From positions 39,569,660 to 39,633,659 of the forward strand of contig NC_067206.1 in NCBI RefSeq assembly GCF_026262505.1: a DNA stretch of 64,000 nt, given 5' to 3'. Source of the DNA: Trichomonas vaginalis G3. Its lineage: Eukaryota > Parabasalia > Trichomonadida > Trichomonadidae. Below are positions 52,771 through 61,065 of the stretch, in pieces; position 1 is the stretch's first letter, and the number at the start of each line of letters is the position of its first letter. The translations under genes and the position numbers were made by a program. The notes beneath the pieces were generated by a model. That model was not told the origin of the DNA and made no database searches. It was given only the letters and a program-made list of their open reading frames with translations.

Positions 52771-53697
52771 ATGTTTATGAATTTCATTAAAGAAGCCATT
52801 TGTGATAATAACGATGAAGTGTATAAATACCTTCTCGGCTGGATTGCAGCAATGATTCAACATCCTGGAATCAAGAATGAAACAGCAATTATTTTGAAAG
52901 GACTTCAGGGAACAGGTAAAAACAGATTTACAGATATTATTTCTGAACTTCTCGCAGGTTATTCATGTAAAAACATTACCGAAATAGGTGAGCTAACGGG
53001 TAATTTCAACTCAGTAGTTGAAAATAAAATGTTTCTTGTACTTAATGAACTCAAGAATGTAGGTGAAGACAGACTCGCAAACTTCAACGCTTTGAAATCA
53101 ATTATTACGGATAATGAGATTAGAATTAATGAAAAGAATCAACCCAGAAGAACTGCTCAGAATGTTGCAAACTTCATTTTCGTAACTAACAACGTCTACC
53201 CTGTCAAAATTGAAGTTGGAGACAGAAGATACGTAGTTTTAAGAGTTAATGGTAAATTCAAGGGTCAATTTGATTACTTCAAGAATTTAATGGATTCATG
53301 CACTAAGGAATTTTATGATAATTTACTAACATATTTTATCAATTACGACCTTTCATCATTTAATGTACGAATCATACCGATGACTGAAGCCAAACAAGAT
53401 TTAATAGAATTATCAACAAATCCTTTAGATGAATGGATAAATACACATTATGATGAATTATGTGCAGGTATGACGTGTAAAAATGCTCTATTCTGCAAAC
53501 CATCAGACATGAAAGACAAAAACTTTCAAATGAGCATTAAGGATAAATGTGAAAGGAAACAAAGAAAAATAGATGGTAAACAAACACGGTATTATGTTTT
53601 GAAAGAAGAAATGAAAGAATTATATAAACAAATTGAACCAAACGATAATGAGGAATCATTTACTGACGATGAAATACCTGTGAATGAAGCTTTATAA
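52771..53697 (+). CDS. Superfamily 3 (D5-type) helicase part of a primase-helicase
   Basis: 308 residues. Walker A GLQGTGKNRF (44-53), Walker B FLVLNELKN (88-96), motif C NFIFVTNNVYP (134-144) and the downstream arginine region GDRRYVVLRV follow SF3 order and spacing. SF3 helicases form hexamers that unwind 3'-5' during viral replication. The C-terminal ~100 residues include a basic, partly winged-helix-like stretch (KDKCERKQRKIDGKQTRYYV) as in D5 proteins. It belongs with the prim-pol part upstream. Flanked downstream, within 25 bases, by the inverted array. Confidence 0.8.
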   Translation: MFMNFIKEAICDNNDEVYKYLLGWIAAMIQHPGIKNETAIILKGLQGTGKNRFTDIISELLAGYSCKNITEIGELTGNFNSVVENKMFLVLNELKNVGEDRLANFNALKSIITDNEIRINEKNQPRRTAQNVANFIFVTNNVYPVKIEVGDRRYVVLRVNGKFKGQFDYFKNLMDSCTKEFYDNLLTYFINYDLSSFNVRIIPMTEAKQDLIELSTNPLDEWINTHYDELCAGMTCKNALFCKPSDMKDKNFQMSIKDKCERKQRKIDGKQTRYYVLKEEMKELYKQIEPNDNEESFTDDEIPVNEAL

Positions 53698-53719
53698 AGT
53701 ATGACTGGAATTTATTTTT

Positions 53720-54447
53720 GCCTTCCTCCTGTGATGTTGTCAAAATGTCATGTTGTCACATTTTTTCAGAGAAGTTAAATGACCTGGTGACCTGGTGACC
53801 TGGTGACCTGGTGACCCCTTCAGTTCTTCAAAAATAATTAATTATTGAATAACCCATGATGTTGTCAAAATGTCATGTTGTCACATTTTTTCAGAGAAGT
53901 TAAATGACCTGGTGACCTGGTGACCTGGTGACCCCTTCAGTTCTTCAAAAATAATTAATTATTGAATAACCCATGATGTTGTCAAAATGTCATGTTGTCA
54001 CATTTTTTCAGAGAAGTTAAATGACCTGGTGACCTGGTGACCCCTTCAGTTCTTCAAAAATAATTAATTATTGAATAACCCATGATGTTGTCAAAATGTC
54101 ATGTTGTCACATTTTTTCAGAGAAGTTAAATGACCTGGTGACCTGGTGACCTGGTGACCCCTTCAGTTCTTCAAAAATAATTAATTATTGAATAACCCAT
54201 GATGTTGTCAAAATGTCATGTTGTCACATTTTTTTCAGAGAAGTTAAATGACCTGGTGACCTGGTGACCCCTTCAGTTCTTCAAAAATAATTAATTATTG
54301 AATAACCCATGATGTTGTCAAAATGTCATGTTGTCACATTTTTTCAGAGAAGTTAAATGACCTGGTGACCTGGTGACCCCTTCAGTTCTTCAAAAATAAT
54401 TAATTATTGAATAACCCATGATGTTGTCAAAATGTCATGTTGTCACA
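53720..54447 (-). repeat. ~108-bp tandem array, right of the helicase, inverted, 6-7 copies
   Basis: Same core unit as the array at 50310-51312 but in opposite orientation (ACCTGGTGACCTGGTGACC steps, then CCTTCAGTTCTTCAAAAATA). Here each unit also contains ATTAATTATTGAATAACCCA, which in the left array occurs only once, at its outer end. The innermost unit begins with the CCTTCCTCCTGTGATG variant used throughout the left array. So the two arrays amplified separately from a shared inverted pair. Confidence 0.95.
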
Positions 54448-54489
54448 AACTTTAGAACGGCATAATTTAAATTTTTATTTTTATCATAA

Positions 54490-54650
54490 ATGAATACCCC
54501 ACAAGCTCAAAATTTACCACGAATCATAACAAGGGAGGAAATGATAAAATGATGCAAGAACATGTTAAAAATAACAAACCACTAAAATTGAGAAAATGTG
54601 GTTATGCAGTAATGATGGAAAGAGAGATGTTGTCGAAGAGGAATAAAAAT
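54490..54650 (+). pseudogene. Short element gene remnant
   Basis: Starts MNTPQAQNLPRIITREEMIK after the leader TTTTTATTTTTATCATAAATG. Too short to assign and apparently broken. Confidence 0.3.
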
Positions 54651-54946
54651 TAAATTTGGATAGAGTTTAAAAATTCATCTTTATTAAATTCATCTCTTCC
54701 AACCAATTTATTTATTCTATTAAATTCTTTTATTTTTGCTTCACTCAGTTTAAGGATTGAACGGTAAGTTTCTAATTTTTCGATTATTTCTTTCCTCTCT
54801 TTATCGTTTTCAGTTCCATTAGTTTTATGGGCATCAACCCCACCACATTGCGGCTTCTTTTTGTAATAGCATATTTTTGATTTAATTCTGTTTAGTTTCT
54901 TTTTATATTCATTGTCTGGACTCTTGACTGCTTTGTTGTCACTCAT
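54650..54946 (-). CDS. Small basic coiled protein, unknown
   Basis: 98 residues, Lys-rich (NEYKKKLNRIKSKICYYKKK) with a helical C-terminal half (IEKLETYRSILKLSEAKIKE). Preceded by a T-run and TTTCGTAAGAAATGAG, a form of the element leader. Located just downstream of the integrase locus on the same strand. Function unknown; DNA binding would fit the charge. Confidence 0.45.
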   Translation of the reverse strand: MSDNKAVKSPDNEYKKKLNRIKSKICYYKKKPQCGGVDAHKTNGTENDKERKEIIEKLETYRSILKLSEAKIKEFNRINKLVGRDEFNKDEFLNSIQI

Positions 54947-54977
54947 TTCTTACGAAATAAAAAAAATTAAATATTAT

Positions 54978-55277
54978 TTAAATAAATGGAGTAATAAAAT
55001 AAATCGGAATTTCTATTAATTTATTGTCAACTTCAACTAATGCATTGCCGTTAATATATCTAACAAATTCAGCTATTGTGTCAAATCTTCGTCTTCTTTT
55101 TGTCATTGATTTATTAGTTTTTCCATAATCGAGATGAATCAAAACTTTATTTCCTTGTTTAAAATTCATGAGCCCCGAATTAATTTGTTCACGTTTAACA
55201 TCATTCAACCTTTCCATTTGCTTTCTAATATATTCCCATTCTTTTGAAATATCATTTTTCATTTCCACTGGTTTCAT
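54978..55277 (-). CDS. Integrase C-terminal part (Polinton)
   Basis: 99 residues with the beta-barrel tail of Maverick integrases: FKQGNKVLIHLDYGKTNKSM, the basic KRRRRF, and FVRYINGNALVEVDNKLIEI. This part binds DNA or chromatin. It follows the core part on the same strand. The integrase locus (54978-56027) has a few breaks. Confidence 0.65.
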   Translation of the reverse strand: MKPVEMKNDISKEWEYIRKQMERLNDVKREQINSGLMNFKQGNKVLIHLDYGKTNKSMTKRRRRFDTIAEFVRYINGNALVEVDNKLIEIPIYFITPFI

Positions 55278-55587
55278 GTTTTATAGTTCTATGCCATGTA
55301 TTATTGTAATAATATACTAACTGCTGTATGATGGAGTCATGATTTCCATCCCAGTATATCTGACCGTTAACCCCTAACGCATCTCTAAGAGTTCTCATTA
55401 CCGCATCAACTATTTTATTATGAAACGTATATGGAGAGGATGAAAAGAAAAAATTAATTTGTGGGAAATAATGAGTCATAGCTGCCTGAAATCCTTTATC
55501 ACCATCACCCCTGATATTATCTACTCTTTCATGATCTAGTAAGTATTGAATAGCTCTTCTTGTTTCCTGTTCTGTTTTCCCTTTCAC
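55252..55587 (-). CDS. Integrase catalytic-core part (Polinton)
   Basis: 111 residues of the rve core: HERVDNIRGDGDKGFQAAM carries the second catalytic Asp strand (xxDGxxxF), and NKIVDAVMRTLRDALG the final catalytic helix in the form usual for trichomonad Mavericks; LVYYYNNTWHRTIKH follows, as in all rve cores (YNxxxHxxxxxxP). It catalyses strand transfer of the element ends into target DNA. Confidence 0.7.
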   Translation of the reverse strand: MKGKTEQETRRAIQYLLDHERVDNIRGDGDKGFQAAMTHYFPQINFFFSSSPYTFHNKIVDAVMRTLRDALGVNGQIYWDGNHDSIIQQLVYYYNNTWHRTIKHETSGNEK

Positions 55588-56027
55588 TGGAATGCAATAT
55601 AAATATCTAGTGTTAATGTTAATGGCAAATAAATAAGTAACGTTTCCTTTTGAATATTCCAGATGATCGATTTCGTATGAATATGGATATGGAGCAAATG
55701 AATGTCGACTAAACCATTGACAACCATTGACCCGAAATCATTTATGGTCTGAAGAACCTGCTTCAAGAACAACCTTTCATAAATTAAAGCTTGTGCATCA
55801 TTTATGGTCTGAAGAACCTGGGTGTTTTGCACCATTTGTTTTTGTTCCTTTGGCTTTTGCGGCTCAGGATTATATAATTTATATAATTCATCAATATCTT
55901 CTTCTGTTAATACTTTATTTTTGAAATCTTTCAATTGTTTAAGTTGTAATTTAGTTTTTCCCTTTGTATATTCATTATTTTTAATTTTGTCTTTAATTTT
56001 AGAAATTATTCTATCATGATATTTCAA
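55584..56027 (-). CDS. Integrase N-terminal part (Polinton)
   Basis: The first ~80 residues (SKIKDKIKNNEYTKGKTKLQ, LTEEDIDELYKLYNPEPQKP) are a basic helical N-terminal region of the type that precedes the core in Maverick integrases. A direct repeat of ~26 bases (CATCATTTATGGTCTGAAGA unit, near 55.74 and 55.80 kb) lies within it. The later residues are not integrase-like. Part of a broken locus. Confidence 0.45.
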   Translation of the reverse strand: MKYHDRIISKIKDKIKNNEYTKGKTKLQLKQLKDFKNKVLTEEDIDELYKLYNPEPQKPKEQKQMVQNTQVLQTINDAQALIYERLFLKQVLQTINDFGSMVVNGLVDIHLLHIHIHTKSIIWNIQKETLLIYLPLTLTLDIYIAFQ

Positions 56028-56544
56028 AATTCATTTTTATAATATGGATAATAATTTCCATATCATCACCCGTTATATTGTTATCAATTTTTGAGATATG
56101 CTTTTAACCATAATAACAAGAAAATTTTGATTAAGTACTAAATCATCAATTAAAATTTTTAAATCTGTGTTATCCATTTATATAAAAATAAAATAAGTGT
56201 TTTGGACCCGTAATGTCTGCTTCGTGTGCTTCCCAATTTGGACCTTGACGTTTGGCATATGCTTGAGCTTCTGGTAATGTTAAAACGTTTCTCATTTGTT
56301 TATCATCTTTGAATCATAGTATCAAAACCATCATTAACGGTTCCTTTTGTCTCTTCTGTGGCATTTCATTAAGAATAAAATTTTAAATTGTATTAAATAA
56401 ATGGCATACAACATCCATTTTCACAACATACAGCCTTAGTGTGTGCTCCTGTTAATGCAGTCTTACCGATTGTTAAGCGAGTCATTGACCCGTTTTTAAG
56501 TTGTAAATTAATATTCTGACCATCAAATATCACTTTATCATTTA
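56028..56544 (-). other. Element remnants incl. copy B of the small LTLPEA gene
   Basis: About 56205-56395 encodes, on the minus strand, text very close to the + strand gene at 45176-45490 (LTLPEAQAYAKRQGPNWEAH). A short minus-strand frame begins MDNTDLKILIDDLVLNQNF at 56177 after TTTATTTTTATATAA. Further coding remnants between 56.40 and 56.54 kb probably belong to the end of the polymerase locus. All broken. Confidence 0.35.
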
Positions 56545-57183
56545 TTATATCCAAATATTTTTAGGTGTTAATTGTTTATTTTGTCGTAAACTAACACCTT
56601 TCATTTTTTGTGCAATCTTTTTAAAATCACTTCCATCAATTGAACCGTTGAATGATGTATAACACTTGGGACATAAAGCAACCATGTTATCGCCTTGTTT
56701 CTCAATTGCTAAACCCAATAATTTTTTCTCATGTGCTTTTTCTTCAGCTTTATTCTTTAATTTAGGTTTAAATTTCTCATCAAAACAGAAGAAATCAAAT
56801 GGTGCGAATTTGAAAATGTTTTTATCATAAAATTGTTTATCGGTAACAATTGCTTGAAATGCTTGAGTGTTAGGAAGACTTGGGTCGCCAGCGATTGCCC
56901 AATAAGATGAATCAGTATCACCTTCAATGAAATGAAAACGATTAACATTCATGCATTTATACATAAAATCATAAATGAAAACCAAATACCAGTATTTAGC
57001 ATTATCTAAAGTGAAGAATGCCTCTTGTAAACATGTATCACATCTATAAAATCTATCTTTAAGCATCACTTGATATGTATCTTCACCTATTTCTCTTATG
57101 TTTTTAAACTTATTTGACATACATGCAACGCGTGACTTCTGTGCATTCATTATTTTAGTCTTTGCGTAATTTTGTGTATTCAT
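56545..57183 (-). CDS. B-family DNA polymerase, palm/thumb part with motif C
   Basis: 212 residues. FIEGDTDSSYWAI is the motif C of family B (YxDTDS) with two metal-binding aspartates. Upstream ANYAK-like helix text NYAKTKIMNAQKSRV fits the motif-B neighbourhood. A CPKCYTSF-x(n) pair downstream is a thumb-side Cys cluster. Follows the larger polymerase part at 57180-59348 on the same strand. The polymerase locus has about three breaks. Confidence 0.8.
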   Translation of the reverse strand: MNTQNYAKTKIMNAQKSRVACMSNKFKNIREIGEDTYQVMLKDRFYRCDTCLQEAFFTLDNAKYWYLVFIYDFMYKCMNVNRFHFIEGDTDSSYWAIAGDPSLPNTQAFQAIVTDKQFYDKNIFKFAPFDFFCFDEKFKPKLKNKAEEKAHEKKLLGLAIEKQGDNMVALCPKCYTSFNGSIDGSDFKKIAQKMKGVSLRQNKQLTPKNIWI

Positions 57184-59348
57184 TGCATCGTAACCATATG
57201 ATCCATTAAGTGAAATCTTGCAAAAATAAACTTTTTTCCTTTATTTCCTTCTAATTCAGCCTTTTGTCTTTCGTTCATAAATTCTTTCGCAAATTCATTA
57301 AAACAAGTGTTTTTAGTAAATGTTAAAATTGATTGAATGTCATCAATGATAAAATGAAATCTGTCGATTAGATACCAAAGATAATAAGAAGAAAATGGTT
57401 GATATTGGTTGTGTGTTGATGCTAACTGAGTTAATTTCCTCTGTTTCTGGTCAACTGGTAGATTGTTTGATTTCATGTAATTATACATAAAACTGCCAAT
57501 TGTTTTTTCATCTGTGATAATATCTAAGTTTCTTATTATCGGTAAAAAGTTTATGTAATCATTAATGTATTTTTCATCAATGTGACCCTTTACTTCAGCC
57601 ACGAATAAACTATTTTTCTTTCTAATAATTCCCAATGCTTTTGCTTTCTTTGTTGCTGTATCACAAATGATAACACCATTCAATCTTCCCGGCATATACA
57701 TTTTATGGTCAGTATATTGAATGAAATCATGAGGATTAGATGAAAATGATGAAGGATATAATGAATTAAAATCAACACCAACGAAATGAGTCATGATGTT
57801 GGAAGTGTCCTCATTTGATACAGTTTTAGTTTCTGGATTATATGCAAGTTTATTAATGCGCGTGATTCCTTTAAGATTTACTCTATGTTGAACATTTGAT
57901 AGACCACCAGTAATTCCATTACGGAGAATGTGATAAGCTTCAACTGAATCTAAAGTCATTGGTAAATTATTTTTTAATGCATAATTTCTTAAATTGATTC
58001 TTAAACGTTGAACATCTTCATCATTATTTGATTTCACGACATTGCAATAACAACACATTAACTGACAATTTTCTTTGGTATGTGGTTTTTCATTATCGAT
58101 TCTATCCAATGTTGGTTTATTTACATATGTAAACGCTTTACCACACATTTTGCATTTAGATGAAAGGATTAAATCGTGATAGTATTGATAGTCATCCATT
58201 GAAACATTGTTTTTGGTATCTCTTTTCGCCTTTTCATCTTGTTTCTTATATGATTCAATTTTATATTTCCAATACTTTTTTGTTAATTCAAAACTTGATT
58301 CCACATTTTCTTCTTCTGGATATGTTTCGTTAGGATTGAAGTTCTTATATGCTAACGCGTAACGAATCATTGATGCATTCGATGATAAAGAAAGATTATG
58401 AAGCATGTCAATTTTATAAACAAATGTTTCTTCGATAATTTTATCAATTGGGTCAATCATAATTTCAACGTCTTTATTGCAATAATGAATAAAATATTCT
58501 AATCTATTCTCAAAATTTTTAGCATCATTGAGATATATTTGATAATCTGAATCGGATATTGTTTCTTGTGTTAATGCTGAATAAAATGAATCTTGAGTGA
58601 ATGGTTCCTTTTTATATAATTCATCTTCGTAATTCTCCCATGTGATGAATTGATAAGGGAAAAAGGATTTAACACGTGATTTATTGTTTCCGAAATCTTG
58701 AGTGAATTGGTCTAATGTTCCACCCGCTATATAATTTCTGATGTCAATAAATCTTAATTCATATGGACAGTTTGTTTTCTTTACTATGACTTGCTTAAAT
58801 TGAGAAGAAGAACCCAGCATTGATTTTATCTTCCATTTTGCAGTATTTAAATCACGAAGAATTAAATTTAAATCAAACTTTCCCGAATTAAAACCAATGA
58901 TATTCACTTTATTAAATTCTTCATCTAAAAGCTCTTTCATTGCTTCCTTTTGTTTCTCATTTAATGTATTCATTAATTCTTCATATTGTTCAATATTTGA
59001 TTTAGCAACTAATGAACAGGTTGAAAATAAAAATTCAATCCAATCAGAAATGAACGAATCACTTGATGTTAAGCAAAAATTCCTCGTAAATGTTTTATCA
59101 CGGTCTACGACCTCGCCGCTTTGCGGCTTTATTTTGACAGTTGATGATACCATAAATGGTTTTAAGTAAGCGTTCAAAGTTGCACATTCAGAAAGTTGAA
59201 GTTCTTCTTTAGTCTCTAATGTTTCGAAGTCAAAAGTAATATAATATCTTGTTGGTTTATAATATTCCTGCAAATTATGTGCTAATAGCCATTGATATAT
59301 CTTCTGTTTCGTGATATGTGGTGCATATGGTTGTTGTGTGTTTTGCAA
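57180..59348 (-). CDS. B-family DNA polymerase (protein-primed type): exonuclease, HNH-like insert, motif A
   Basis: 722 residues. Proofreading exonuclease: ExoI FDFETLE (39-45), ExoII NSGKFDLNLI (155-164), ExoIII YCNKDVE (290-296). Polymerase motif A DFNSLYPSSF (527-536). In between, residues ~400-440 contain CKMCGKAFTYV..TLDRIDNEKPH..NCQLMCCYCN, a zinc-binding HNH-endonuclease-like unit. Polintons replicate with a protein-primed PolB; the long region between ExoIII and motif A, where TPR1-type inserts sit, agrees. Whether the HNH-like unit cuts DNA or is structural is unknown. Element replication enzyme. Confidence 0.85.
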   Translation of the reverse strand: MQNTQQPYAPHITKQKIYQWLLAHNLQEYYKPTRYYITFDFETLETKEELQLSECATLNAYLKPFMVSSTVKIKPQSGEVVDRDKTFTRNFCLTSSDSFISDWIEFLFSTCSLVAKSNIEQYEELMNTLNEKQKEAMKELLDEEFNKVNIIGFNSGKFDLNLILRDLNTAKWKIKSMLGSSSQFKQVIVKKTNCPYELRFIDIRNYIAGGTLDQFTQDFGNNKSRVKSFFPYQFITWENYEDELYKKEPFTQDSFYSALTQETISDSDYQIYLNDAKNFENRLEYFIHYCNKDVEIMIDPIDKIIEETFVYKIDMLHNLSLSSNASMIRYALAYKNFNPNETYPEEENVESSFELTKKYWKYKIESYKKQDEKAKRDTKNNVSMDDYQYYHDLILSSKCKMCGKAFTYVNKPTLDRIDNEKPHTKENCQLMCCYCNVVKSNNDEDVQRLRINLRNYALKNNLPMTLDSVEAYHILRNGITGGLSNVQHRVNLKGITRINKLAYNPETKTVSNEDTSNIMTHFVGVDFNSLYPSSFSSNPHDFIQYTDHKMYMPGRLNGVIICDTATKKAKALGIIRKKNSLFVAEVKGHIDEKYINDYINFLPIIRNLDIITDEKTIGSFMYNYMKSNNLPVDQKQRKLTQLASTHNQYQPFSSYYLWYLIDRFHFIIDDIQSILTFTKNTCFNEFAKEFMNERQKAELEGNKGKKFIFARFHLMDHMVTMQ

Positions 59349-59401
59349 TTGAACGTCTTGAATTAATCTTCCATTATTTTCTTTACATTTCTCACAATGT
59401 T

Positions 59402-59863
59402 TTAAAAATCTTCTTTGGTTTTTCCTTTCTGGATCATCACGGATAGAATATACTTCTTCTTTGCAAAAGGGGCAAACTTTATATCCTGTGAGTGCTTCAA
59501 CGTCTGTATTCTGTCAGCGTGAAGTTTTCCACATGGACTCTGTGTTAATAAAATATTTACTGTTTCAAATTCTGGATCTATCATTATTGATTCCACTAAT
59601 GGAAAGTCTACCTTGTTAATGTCTACGTCTTCTGGTTGAGGGTCACAATAATAAAAATCAATATTAACGTTTAACATTCTTGCTAATCTCTCACTTTCTG
59701 ATGAAATGTCAAACCCTTCATATGCATCTATTGCTTCATTTAAATAGCTTCTACGAGTTTTAGGATTAACACCATCAGGAATGTTATAGAAGCGTTTAAA
59801 TAACCTTCTACCTTCGGCTCTTATTTGATTATCATTCATTTTAGCTGTTCCATTTTTATTCAT
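59402..59863 (-). CDS. OTU-protease-like region upstream of the polymerase
   Basis: 153 residues, start after TTTTTATTCTTACATAAATG. The text (IRAEGRRLFKRFYNIPDGVN, ERLARMLNVNIDFYYCDP, CGKLHADRIQTL) resembles the second half of OTU-like cysteine proteases, where a late His lies in a strand. The preceding gene ends in NLCVLNSFYGL, similar to the Cys helix of the same fold. OTU-like domains are reported beside or fused to Polinton polymerases. The last ~20 residues are probably out of the gene's native reading. Moderate call. Confidence 0.4.
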   Translation of the reverse strand: MNKNGTAKMNDNQIRAEGRRLFKRFYNIPDGVNPKTRRSYLNEAIDAYEGFDISSESERLARMLNVNIDFYYCDPQPEDVDINKVDFPLVESIMIDPEFETVNILLTQSPCGKLHADRIQTLKHSQDIKFAPFAKKKYILSVMIQKGKTKEDF

Positions 59864-59911
59864 TTATGTAAGAATAAAAATTAAAAAATAAATAAAAATA
59901 AAGTTTATTTT

Positions 59912-61027
59912 TTAAAGCCCATAAAATGAATTAAGAACACATAAATTTTTATCATCTGCGACGTGACGAATACATTTTAATTTACTCAAGAATGCGTACC
60001 CTGATACATTAAATCTAATTCCTGTCTTATTTAATTTCACAACTTTGAAAAGGAATGTATGAATAGCTATAAAATGATGAGATGATGTTTTATGGGTTGC
60101 TTCCATTTTTTCTGAAATAAATGAATAAATATAATGTTTATAAGTTTTCATATCTTTTATGTTCTTAATAACGAATGGTATAGACCTTTCAACTTCGTCT
60201 TCCTTCGGTGCTGTTCTTTCATATGAAACATTATTGGTATCTTCAATAATGAAACCACAATCGCATAAAATTTTATATGTACCAATTGTTTCTTTTGATA
60301 TTTTATCTAATAAATCAAAAACTTTATCAACACCTGTGCATTTATTTAAATAATAATTTGTGTAAATATCATGATCTTCTTTCTTAATCGTATTAGTTGC
60401 ATACGTCACGTTTTTAAGAGCTTTTTTGAATTTCTCAGAATCGAGAGGGGGTGAAAGTAGGATACAGGGGTATTCTTCATTATCAATAAATTGTAACTTA
60501 TGTTTACGAATAAATTTAGGACCTTCTTCTGAAAGTGTTTCGTCTATTTCACCATCTAATAAATTTTGTGTTGATTCTGAGACATAATTTTTATATCTTT
60601 CTTCATGAGATTTCTGAACTTCTGATTCTGAAGCTGGGATATTCATTAAACCCTCTACTTCATTTTCATTATATTTTTCAACTTCTCTTAATTCCTTAAT
60701 TTTTTCATCTATTTCATCTCTTATTTTTTTCAGTCTTTCAATTTCAATTTCATCGTATTCATCATCATCTTTAATCCGTTCTTCATAATATTCAGGGAAA
60801 ACATCAGGTTCTTTAGGTTTTTCTTCTTTAGATGTGGGATATAAGAAATTTATAACATCATCTTTATTCATTTTTCCATCATAATCAAACTCATTTAATA
60901 ACTCGGCAAATTTTTGACAATTTCTTAAATAATATTTACTAACTTCATAACACATCTCATCTAATATATCCTTTATTTCCTCGTTTGTGAATCCTAATGT
61001 TTTCACGTCGTTAGTTTTGACGCTCAT
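59912..61027 (-). CDS. Unknown protein with acidic coiled coil, OTU-like end
   Basis: 371 residues from ATG 61027, chosen because it follows the leader TTTTTTTATTCGTATGAAATGA; the ATG at 61057 would begin inside that leader. Residues ~90-130 are a charged coiled coil (EIERLKKIRDEIDEKIKELR). The middle is soluble (NEEYPCILLSPPLDSEKFKK); the C-terminal ~60 residues (SGYAFLSKLKCIRHVADDKN, LCVLNSFYGL) look like the start of an OTU-type protease with its Cys helix. It precedes the 59402-59863 region on the same strand. A part in the replication protein or polyprotein processing is possible; not shown. Confidence 0.45.
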   Translation of the reverse strand: MSVKTNDVKTLGFTNEEIKDILDEMCYEVSKYYLRNCQKFAELLNEFDYDGKMNKDDVINFLYPTSKEEKPKEPDVFPEYYEERIKDDDEYDEIEIERLKKIRDEIDEKIKELREVEKYNENEVEGLMNIPASESEVQKSHEERYKNYVSESTQNLLDGEIDETLSEEGPKFIRKHKLQFIDNEEYPCILLSPPLDSEKFKKALKNVTYATNTIKKEDHDIYTNYYLNKCTGVDKVFDLLDKISKETIGTYKILCDCGFIIEDTNNVSYERTAPKEDEVERSIPFVIKNIKDMKTYKHYIYSFISEKMEATHKTSSHHFIAIHTFLFKVVKLNKTGIRFNVSGYAFLSKLKCIRHVADDKNLCVLNSFYGL

Positions 61028-61065
61028 TTCATACGAATAAAAAAATAAATTATTCAAAAATGTAA

